A stretch of 41,218 nucleotides of DNA from a virus: positions 1-41,218 of the IMG/VR virus record IMGVR_UViG_3300020416_000016. One strand, 5' to 3'. Below the pieces are notes generated by a model that saw only the letters and a program-made list of their open reading frames with translations, searched no databases and was not told where the DNA came from. Each line of letters begins with the position of its first letter. Positions within the stretch are counted from its first letter, which is position 1. This document shows, piece by piece, positions 23,881-31,700 of this stretch. The translations under genes and the position numbers were made by a program.

Positions 23881-24137
23881 TCTCTCTAATTGTATACTCT
23901 AAACCAGACTGTCCTTATTGCGAAAAATTTGTAGCAGTAATGGAACATCAAGAATTAACATTTGTTGAATATAAACTTGGTAGTCAATTTTCTGAGAAAG
24001 AATTCTACCAAGAGTTTGGTGAAGGTGCTACCTTCCCACAGGTTGTGTTAGATGGATACGGAGACAGGTTACATTTGGGTGGTTGTCAAGACTCAATCAA
24101 CTACTTGCAAAAAGAAAAAATTTGTTGTACAATATGA
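23877..24137 (+). CDS. grx: Glutaredoxin
   Basis: The 86-aa thioredoxin-fold protein has the C12-P-Y-C15 active site, a cis-proline motif TFPQV and the GG-x-x-D/DS motif for glutathione binding. It likely reduces the C-terminal cysteines of NrdA. It has an extra C-C pair near the C-terminus (KICCTI). It is coupled to talC and overlaps the start of the Phd-like gene. Confidence 0.92.
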   Translation: MISLIVYSKPDCPYCEKFVAVMEHQELTFVEYKLGSQFSEKEFYQEFGEGATFPQVVLDGYGDRLHLGGCQDSINYLQKEKICCTI

Positions 24138-24286
24138 TTGAACTAACTGAAGAAGAATTTAAAGGAGATCTAGACAAATATACTCTTCGTATAGAGAATG
24201 GCGAAGACTTCCTTATTAAAAAATCAAGTGGTGAAAAGTATATTGCCACTGATATAACTAAATTTCAAAACCCTTGTGATATATGA
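24134..24286 (+). CDS. Phd/YefM-like antitoxin-type protein (50 aa)
   Basis: The start at ATG 24134 overlaps the glutaredoxin stop. The sequence IELTEEEFKGDLDKYTLRIENGEDFLIKKSSGEKYIA matches the N-terminal layout of Phd/YefM antitoxins: a beta-strand, a helix of the form EEF-x-x-x-LDKY, then GE-x-x-xI and S-G-x. At 50 aa it holds only the DNA-binding dimerisation part and lacks the long C-terminal toxin-neutralising tail. No toxin gene is adjacent; the next gene is a membrane transporter-like protein. It may act as a repressor or bind a host toxin. Confidence 0.68.
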   Translation: MIELTEEEFKGDLDKYTLRIENGEDFLIKKSSGEKYIATDITKFQNPCDI

Positions 24287-25311
24287 TACAAGCAATACTA
24301 AAGAACGAACTCTACATGGGTTACATCTTTGGTATTATGATACTAGGTGGATTTATTCGTCAATATCATGTACTAGATGATGTATACTCTTTAATAAAAA
24401 GATATGTCAAGGATAACCGTATCCTTATTATTCTTACTAGCATTTTCGGTGGTGTATTACCTATTCCTGGAAGAGTTGCACTCTCAGCACCTCTTCTTGA
24501 TGCAATAGCACCACCAGATAAGCGTAAGAGAAGTGCATTTGGCATAATTGATTACCTTTCAACACACCATTACTACTGGTGGTCTCCATTGGAGAAGACA
24601 GTGGCACTACCAATGGCAGTGTTGGGTATAAGTTATTGGGGATTCCTAAGTTATACTATAGTACCTCTTATTATATGCCTAGCATATACATGGTGGTATA
24701 TATTTTCTAAGGTTGATCCTCAATCAGTTGTACCTGATTTAAGTAACATCAGGGACTTCAATTGGATTAGAGCATTGAGAGGATGGGCTCCTTTTATTGC
24801 TACATTGTGGTTCTTACTTGCAACAGGTAAAGGTGGAGCAATCTTCTTCTTTCCTTGGTTTGGTGCTATGGCATGTTACTATAGTATCATTTGTAAAGAT
24901 TGGAACTGGGGTAAATACCTTGATGGAAAGTTTGCTATCATTGCAACAGTAGTTCTTGCTCTTGGCGGTGTAGTTAAACAGATTCATGGACCTGTAATGG
25001 AATATCTTAAGGGTGCAGATCCTTCTATGATTATTCCTGTTTCTATTGTTGCAGCAGTTGCATCGTGGATTATGGGTTCATCAGGTAAGTATGCTGGTAT
25101 GACTTCTGCTCTTGTAGCAGTCTTTGGACCTCAATATCTCGTGTGGTTTTTATCTACAGAATATTCAGGTTACCTCTTGTCACCAGCACATAAATGTCTT
25201 ATGATAGGACAGCAATACTTTGGTACACCTATCCGCAAATACTATAAGGTACTTGGTGGATTGTGTGCTTGGTTAATTGGTTATGCATTTTTAACAACAT
25301 TCATGGTATAA
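24283..25311 (+). CDS. Multi-pass membrane protein, DUF401/anion-transporter-like
   Basis: The 342-aa protein has about nine to ten hydrophobic segments. Its LPIPGRVALSAPLLDAIA motif (about 56-73) resembles the first half of DUF401 proteins, which are related to ion-transporter folds, and a second related region (MGSSGKYAGMTSALVAVFGP, about 266-285) may be the inverted counterpart. The substrate is unknown. It is coupled to the Phd-like gene by an ATGA overlap. A complete polytopic transporter-like protein in a myovirus is notable and looks host-derived, although codon use does not visibly differ. Confidence 0.65.
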   Translation: MIQAILKNELYMGYIFGIMILGGFIRQYHVLDDVYSLIKRYVKDNRILIILTSIFGGVLPIPGRVALSAPLLDAIAPPDKRKRSAFGIIDYLSTHHYYWWSPLEKTVALPMAVLGISYWGFLSYTIVPLIICLAYTWWYIFSKVDPQSVVPDLSNIRDFNWIRALRGWAPFIATLWFLLATGKGGAIFFFPWFGAMACYYSIICKDWNWGKYLDGKFAIIATVVLALGGVVKQIHGPVMEYLKGADPSMIIPVSIVAAVASWIMGSSGKYAGMTSALVAVFGPQYLVWFLSTEYSGYLLSPAHKCLMIGQQYFGTPIRKYYKVLGGLCAWLIGYAFLTTFMV

Positions 25312-25316
25312 AAAAT

Positions 25317-25742
25317 ATGTCTTGTAACGATATTAGAAAGCACTTACTTGCTGCTGAAGAAGAACTTCGTGCAGCGTTTGTGGAATCTTTGGAACAGAAA
25401 AACGATGAGAATCTTAGTATGCTTGTCGAATGTTTGAATAGTGTTAAGGATGTCCTTGCATGTACTCCAATTAGAAAGGTAGATAATATATCTGACTACT
25501 ATAGGAATAAAGCAGAGCACGATTTCAAATTGGGTGGAGACTTGGATGCATTAGATAATGTTATAAGTTTCCCTACACCAGACACAGGAATATTAGATGA
25601 TCTAATAACAGGTGATGTAAACATAGACACATCTGATTTAGAGAATAATGTAACTTTCACACCAGATCCTTCTGCATGGGGTACTAATGATGTGATTACT
25701 TTTAGTGATGATTCCGATGACAAACCACCAACTGTATCCTAA
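25317..25742 (+). CDS. Hypothetical acidic protein (141 aa)
   Basis: The start at 25317 gives MSCNDIRKHLLAAEEELRAAF, a typical helical N-terminus (about 1-45), followed by a very acidic, probably disordered half rich in Asp and Thr (about 80-141). No domain is known. It lies 5 bases after the membrane protein and overlaps the next gene by 26 bases. Confidence 0.62.
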   Translation: MSCNDIRKHLLAAEEELRAAFVESLEQKNDENLSMLVECLNSVKDVLACTPIRKVDNISDYYRNKAEHDFKLGGDLDALDNVISFPTPDTGILDDLITGDVNIDTSDLENNVTFTPDPSAWGTNDVITFSDDSDDKPPTVS

Positions 25743-25941
25743 TCCATGTTCTTTTAGATTAATCGAAGAGGTTAATGGAGATAAGGTTGTAAATCATTTT
25801 ACAGTCGAGGAAAGATGTGGTGAATTTTATTATGATTATAATGGTGAGGAGTATGGTCCTTATGAGTATCTTGATGACGCTGTGAAAGCAGCGTCTCAAT
25901 TTATTCTTCCAGGTGATATTACTGAATGGGAATATGAATAG
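25717..25941 (+). CDS. Small hypothetical protein (74 aa), beta-rich
   Basis: I used ATG 25717; ATG 25708 and GTG 25705 are in frame upstream without a better site. The product has repeated aromatic beta-strands (VVNHFTVEERCGEFYYDYNGEEYGPYEYL) and a short helix. It is not recognised. Its end overlaps the oxygenase-like gene. Confidence 0.55.
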   Translation: MTNHQLYPNPCSFRLIEEVNGDKVVNHFTVEERCGEFYYDYNGEEYGPYEYLDDAVKAASQFILPGDITEWEYE

Positions 25942-26413
25942 ATTATTTGACTATGAAGGATTAAATTTAGGAGAGATACGTGCCTTTCAATATCCAAAAG
26001 CACGAGAAGAAAATGGTCTCTTGCATAGAATTATATGTGACAACAGTGTCACCAAAGATAAAGGAGCATTGATGACCAAGTGGGATTGTTTTAAGGTAGA
26101 AGAGTTTGTTAAAATTGCAGAGTATGCACAAAGTTTAGTAGATAGACCCACTGAGTTAGTAGATTTGTGGGGTCAGGTATATCAAGAAGGACATTTTCAA
26201 AAATTTCATAATCATATTCATAATGATTGGGCATTTGTATACTATGTTAATACACCAGAAGGTTCATCACCTATAGTATTCAGAGAGATTCGTAAGAGGA
26301 TAAGACCTATAGAAGGTATGATGATAATGTTTCCTGGTTGGGTTGATCATTATGTACCACCTAACCAATGTAATGGTCGTAGTATAGTCGCAGGTAATCT
26401 AGTTTATTCATAA
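25934..26413 (+). CDS. Probable 2-oxoglutarate/Fe(II) oxygenase-like protein (159 aa)
   Basis: The beta-helix core is seen in FHNHIHNDWAFVYYVNTPEG (candidate metal ligands H92, H94 and H96), a distal H139 in GWVDHYVPP, and R149 near GRSIVAGN. The GMMIMFPGWVDHY strand pair closely resembles the phage family often annotated as 2OG-Fe(II) oxygenase (TIGR02466/PF13759 type). The first ligand is H-x-H rather than H-x-D, so activity is unproven. It sits directly upstream of the tail-fibre operon, a recurrent neighbourhood for this family. Confidence 0.7.
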   Translation: MNRLFDYEGLNLGEIRAFQYPKAREENGLLHRIICDNSVTKDKGALMTKWDCFKVEEFVKIAEYAQSLVDRPTELVDLWGQVYQEGHFQKFHNHIHNDWAFVYYVNTPEGSSPIVFREIRKRIRPIEGMMIMFPGWVDHYVPPNQCNGRSIVAGNLVYS

Positions 26414-26416
26414 ATA
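26409..26416 (+). promoter_or_regulatory. Late promoter box CATAAATA before the fibre operon
   Basis: CATAAATA overlaps the stop of the oxygenase gene and ends 39 bases before the fibre-gene ATG at 26456. It fits the window's late promoter pattern and would place the hairpin at 26417-26452 at the 5' end of the mRNA. Confidence 0.6.
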
Positions 26417-26452
26417 CTTCTAGCTCAGAGAAAGTGTCTACAGGACTAGAAG
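26417..26452 (+). promoter_or_regulatory. 5' leader hairpin that can hide the fibre-gene ribosome site
   Basis: CTTCTAG (26417-26423) and CTAGAAG (26446-26452) are a perfect 7-bp inverted repeat with a 22-base loop. The downstream arm contains AGAAG and lies 3 bases from ATG 26456; AGGA (26442-26445) is just inside the loop. The structure could control translation initiation of the fibre gene. No T-run follows, so it is not a standard terminator. Confidence 0.5.
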
Positions 26453-26455
26453 TTT

Positions 26456-28795
26456 ATGTCAAAAATACTTGCAAATCAGATTGCCAACTACGCTGATAAC
26501 TCACCCATAGAGCTGAAAGAAGGTCTGAATATTCCTGCTGGCAAGGAACTTCAAGCAGGTGGAACTTTTGGAACATTAGGACAAGTACTGAGTTCTACTG
26601 GCACAACTATACAATGGACAAATCCTTTCAGTGGAAATTATCAAGACTTAACTAATAAGCCTACAATTCCAGCAGCACAAATCCAGGCGGATTGGAATGC
26701 TACTACTGGACTTGCAGTTATAAAAAATAAACCAGCGATACCAGGTATCTCTACGGTGACGGTTGCGGCTCCTAGTGGTGGTGGTAATTTATCGCTTAAT
26801 AATGCTAACGCAGAATTTACATACACTCCACCAGACCTTAGTGGATACTTAACATCACTTGGTGCTGCTGCTGGTGTTACTACTGCAAAGATTACTAACT
26901 GGGATACAGCATATGGTTGGGGTAATCATGCTAGTGCTGGTTACGTAACTTCAATACCTGCTCTTGCTCTTAGTGGTTTATCAAATGTATCTTCCAACGC
27001 ACCTAGTGATGGACAAGTTCTTAAATGGAACAATGCAAATAGTGAATGGGAACCTGGAACTGATCTTACTTCATCAGGTGGTAGTGGTATAGCATTAACA
27101 GATCTTTCTACTTCTACTGGTGCTGCATCAGGTGGTGGATCGTTGTCATATAATAATGGAACTGGTGTATTCACATTTGCACCTGCTGATCTTACTTCAT
27201 TCATTACTGCTGAAGTAGATACATTACAGTCTGTAATTACTAGAGGTGCAGTTGTAAACTCAGGATCACCTACCTTTAATGTTTCTGTTAGTTTTGATGC
27301 TGACATTAATGTCAATCAACATTTAGAGATGGTTGATGATAAGATCATCAAGTTGGGAACTGATGATGATCTACAAATAGCATATACTAATAGCACAGAT
27401 ACATCAACAATTACAGACACTTCTACTGGTCTAACCATTAGTAGTCCTGATATTGGATTAAACTCTGGTGCTACTAAGTTTGTAAAAGCAAATGCTACAA
27501 ACACTATAATATATCACAATGATTCTGCTCGTATAACCACAACTTCTACAGGTATTACTGTTGCTGGATCTGTTACTGCTAGTGCTGGTAACTCAACCAA
27601 TTGGAACACAGCATATGGTTGGGGTGATCATTCGCAGGGTGGATACTTAACATCACTAGGTGATGCTGGTAATGTTACTAATGCAAAGATTACTAATTGG
27701 GACAATGCATATGGTTGGGGTGATCATAGTGTTGCTGGATATCTATCTAATATTGTAGAAGATACCTCACCTCAACTTGGTGGTGCATTAGATCTAAATG
27801 GTTTTAGTATCGCTGGTTCTGGTGGTGGAGTAACTAAAACTTCTATCACTGAAACAAGTGGTTATTTCCCTACTGAATTTGGACATTATGCTGGTACTAC
27901 AACTCTTGGTTGGACATTTCAAAATACTGGAGTAGCAGTATGTAGAGCAGATGGACCTAATAGTAATGGAACTGGTATAAACGCACTTCAGATAGGAAAC
28001 TTTAATGATCTATCATGTTTGACTATAGATGGTGCTGGTACATTTGCTACTGATTCAACAGTTACTGCTACTGGTGGATTTGTTGGTGACTTAACTGGTA
28101 ATGCTGATACTGCTACAACAGCAGGTGATTTATCAATCAATGCTACAGCAAGATTATTATATCAAGCTGCGAATAATGACACTGATATCTTACCAGCTGG
28201 TAATGCTAATGAGGTTTTAGTATCAGGGGGATCTGGTGTAGTACCATCTTGGACTAGTACTCCTACATTCTCTGCTACAAATTTAACTAACTTAAATGCA
28301 AGTAATCTAGCTTCTGGAACAGTTCCAACGGCAAGACTTGGAACTGGAACTGCTGATGCTACCACCTACCTGAGAGGTGATGGATCTTGGCAAGTTGCTT
28401 CTACTAGTGGTCTATCTACGAGACAAACTTATACTGCTACAACTGTTAGTCTTTCTGATGGTACAACTGATAATATTACTGTTGTTGGATATAAATCATA
28501 TGCTTTACTTGCTATTGAATTATCTGCTGCTGCATGGGTCACGGTTTATACTGACGCTACAGCTAGAGCAGCTGATGCAGGTAGAAGTGAGAACACAGAT
28601 CCATTACCAGGATCAGGTGTTATTGCTGAGGTAATTACAACATCAGCTAACCAGAAACAGATCATTACACCAGGAACTATAGGATGGAATAATGATGGAA
28701 CACCTTCTACAAACATGTATTTGAGGGTAGTTAATAAGAGTGGTGGTACTACTACAATAACAGTTGGTATGACAGTAATCAAACTAGAGGCTTAA
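26456..28795 (+). CDS. Tail fibre-like protein with AYGWG repeats (779 aa)
   Basis: This is a fibrous, Gly/Ser/Thr/Asn-rich protein with almost no cysteine. A conserved N-terminal block (SKILANQIANYADNSP) probably attaches it to the virion. The repeated module N-W-(D/N)-x-A-Y-G-W-G-(N/D)-H-x-x-x-G-Y occurs near residues 146, 382 and 412. Other fibre-type modules are TTYLRGDGSW and a PQLGGALDLNG segment. The C-terminal ~130 residues look globular and beta-rich, a likely receptor-binding or trimer-capping tip. It is preceded by a late promoter and hairpin and followed 2 bases later by the subtilase-adhesin. Confidence 0.82.
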   Translation: MSKILANQIANYADNSPIELKEGLNIPAGKELQAGGTFGTLGQVLSSTGTTIQWTNPFSGNYQDLTNKPTIPAAQIQADWNATTGLAVIKNKPAIPGISTVTVAAPSGGGNLSLNNANAEFTYTPPDLSGYLTSLGAAAGVTTAKITNWDTAYGWGNHASAGYVTSIPALALSGLSNVSSNAPSDGQVLKWNNANSEWEPGTDLTSSGGSGIALTDLSTSTGAASGGGSLSYNNGTGVFTFAPADLTSFITAEVDTLQSVITRGAVVNSGSPTFNVSVSFDADINVNQHLEMVDDKIIKLGTDDDLQIAYTNSTDTSTITDTSTGLTISSPDIGLNSGATKFVKANATNTIIYHNDSARITTTSTGITVAGSVTASAGNSTNWNTAYGWGDHSQGGYLTSLGDAGNVTNAKITNWDNAYGWGDHSVAGYLSNIVEDTSPQLGGALDLNGFSIAGSGGGVTKTSITETSGYFPTEFGHYAGTTTLGWTFQNTGVAVCRADGPNSNGTGINALQIGNFNDLSCLTIDGAGTFATDSTVTATGGFVGDLTGNADTATTAGDLSINATARLLYQAANNDTDILPAGNANEVLVSGGSGVVPSWTSTPTFSATNLTNLNASNLASGTVPTARLGTGTADATTYLRGDGSWQVASTSGLSTRQTYTATTVSLSDGTTDNITVVGYKSYALLAIELSAAAWVTVYTDATARAADAGRSENTDPLPGSGVIAEVITTSANQKQIITPGTIGWNNDGTPSTNMYLRVVNKSGGTTTITVGMTVIKLEA
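26891..27748 (+). repeat. Three copies of the AYGWG fibre repeat
   Basis: Copies lie at about 26891-26952, 27595-27650 and 27689-27748, each encoding N-W-x-x-A-Y-G-W-G-x-H-x-x-x-G-Y. The first and third are also similar for about 40 bases upstream (TSLG-A-x-x-VT-x-AKI), giving a long direct repeat nearly 800 bases apart that could recombine and change fibre length. Confidence 0.75.
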
Positions 28796-28797
28796 AG

Positions 28798-31700
28798 ATG
28801 GAAAAAATCTATGTCGTAACTCTTCACAATCGTGAAGACCTAGATGGGTTCTATAGTGACATGGCTTCTGAAGGATATCGTTTGTATCAGAAGCGTCCTA
28901 TTAGTAGGAACACACACTATTGGATGACAGAGGCACAGGCAGCAGAAATTAAAACAGATTCTAGAGTATGGGATGTTGAGTTACGTCCAGAAGAGTTAGG
29001 TATTACTCCTGAACCATTTGCATTAGAAAGGATTACTTCACATCAACAGACTGGTACATTCCGTAAGTCAACTGCTGCTAACTATACTGCAACAGATTAT
29101 GATTGGGGTAAGTTGCATTGTGCTGGTACTGATTCTGATAGAGATAAGGGTACGTTTGGTGGTGATGGAACACAAAGTAAAACTGCAACTGCTACTATCT
29201 TTAATGATGGTAAACATGTTGACGTAGTTATATGTGACAACCAAGTATCAATTGATATGAAAGAGTGGGACGGTGGTAGTGGTAGTAGTAGATATGTACA
29301 GTATGATTGGTATACAGAACTTAATAGTTATGTAACTAGTATTGATGATGATGGTATTACTATACCTAGTCCTCCTTACAACAATTATTTTAGTAACACT
29401 GTTAATGAAACTTATCATGGTACTCACGTGGCAGGTACTGTTGCTGGTAAAACTTATGGATGGGCTAAGGAAGCAAACATTTATAGTATGCAGGTGTTAG
29501 GTAATTTTGGTGGTCAAGGTACTGCTATGAATACTTACCTTATGTTTGATTATCTAAGAGCATTTCATAGGCATAAAGCAGTCAATGCTACTACTGGTAG
29601 AAGGAATCCTACGATAACAAATCATAGTTGGGGTTATGGATCAACTTTAGATCCATGGGACATTGGTGATTTGAACTCAATAATTTGGCGTGGTGTAACT
29701 TATAATTCTTCTAATCCTAATCCAAGTGGATGGACTATTAATGGAGTAGAGGCAGACTTTGGTCTTGCTCCTAGTAAACGTAGATTAAATTCACACATAA
29801 CTGCTATACAAGCAGATGTAGAGGATGCTATTGAAGATGGTGTGGTTATTATTGGTGCTGCTGGAAACAATGATTATTATATGGTTCCACAACAGAACCC
29901 AGATGGAACAACACATCAGGATTGGGATAATAGAGCAATTTTTAATACTCAAGGAACAAGATATTTTTGTAGAGGATCTAGTCCTAATAGTTCTCCTAAT
30001 GTTATATGTGTTGGTTACATATATGATGATAAAAATTTTAAAAGAAATCCAAACTCTAACTTTGGTCCTGCTATAGATGTATGGGCTCCAGGTACTCAGA
30101 TTATTTCTTGTTGGGGTAAACCAGGAGTTATCATGGATAGTGGTGGTTCTACACTCAACTATGGTATTGCTGATACAAAGTATGGTGGAGATCCTCAGTA
30201 TTGTTATCCTATTAGTGGAACTAGCATGGCATCACCACAGGTCTGTGGTATTGCTGCATGTCTAGCAACAAATAAAGAAAGGTTTACTAATGATGATGTT
30301 CTATCTTACATACAAAAGAATTCAAAGGTAAGTGACATGACCTTTGATGTTGGTCCTTCTGGTGGACAATCATCATACTTTTTCAGTACTAATGCTACTG
30401 GATCTGGAGCATATATTGTAAGTGGAACAGATGTTAATGGTGCTGTTAGTGGTAACAATCCAACTATTAGTATGCATGTAGGTGACACTGTACAGTTCCA
30501 ACAACCTCCTACAGGTAGTATGTTTGCTCAAATAACAGCAGTATCTTCCCCACAGAATAGTGTATATACAACACCAGGATCATATAGTTGGACTTGTCCT
30601 GCTGGTGTGACATCTGTTTGTGTTGTTGCAATTGGTGGTGGAGGTGCTGGTAGTAACGGTAATACTGCTGGAGAGGGTGGTGCTGCTGGAGGTGGTGGAC
30701 TTGGATGGAAGAATAATATTTCAGTAACACCAGGACAATCATATACTGTAGTCGTTGGTGCTGACGGTGTTGTACCAGGTAATAATGGTGGTGATTCATA
30801 TTTTATAAACACATCTACTGTAAAAGGTGGCGGTGGACAAGGATCAACAACTCAGGTTGGACAACCTGGTGGAACTTATACTGGTGATGGTGGTGGTAAT
30901 GGCGGTGCTGGTGGAGATGGTGGTCAAAGCGTTCCAGGAACTGGATATGAAGGTGGCGGTGGTGGAGCTGGTGGATATTCTGGAAATGGTGGAGATGGTG
31001 GTGGTGGAGATGGATCAACACATCCTAATGTTGTTGGTCTTGCTGGTAGAGGTGATGATGGATCTGGTGGAGCTGGTGGTGGAGGAGGATATGGTGGTGG
31101 ATATGTTGGAGGTGGTGTAGGACTCTTAGGTGAAGGTACTAGTGGTTTAGGTTGTGGAAACTATACTGGTGTTCAATGTTTTGGAAGTGGTGAACCTGGA
31201 TCTGATGGATCCACTAACCTGTATGGTGGTGGTGGATCTGGTTCTGGTGCTCAAGGTGGTAGTGGTGCTGTAAGAATTATATGGGGTGCTGGTAGGTCAT
31301 TCCCTTCAACTAATACTGGGGATCTATCCACTGCATATACCATTCAATATTCTGATAGAACTGTAATGCATAGTAATCCTGGTGGATCACTTGGTCCTAG
31401 TGATAATCCTACTATCAATATGGAAGTAGGTGATGCTGTTGATTTTTCTCCTGCTACTAGCATAGCAAATGATCCTATCTATATAAAAACTGCTGCAACT
31501 ACTGGGTCTGGAGATCAAGTTACTACAGGTACTACGTATGGTCAGGGTGGAACAAGTGGTACTGGATGGGATACTAATGCAGGGACGACTGTAGTTCCAG
31601 GAACGTATTATTATCAGTCTGGAAATAATCTTGGTGTAGGTGGAACGATTGTAGTACATGCTGCTGGTACATATTATAATCATCCACTCTATATTAAGAC

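Noticed and set aside
24134-25311. Phd-like protein plus membrane protein as a toxin-antitoxin pair
   Set aside because: The membrane protein is large, polytopic and transporter-like, unlike known Phd partners, so the two are treated as unrelated neighbours.
30509-31021. His/Tyr/Gln- and Pro-rich antisense frames under the glycine-rich domain
   Set aside because: They are the complements of GGN-rich codons (CCN, CAN) and have no independent evidence.
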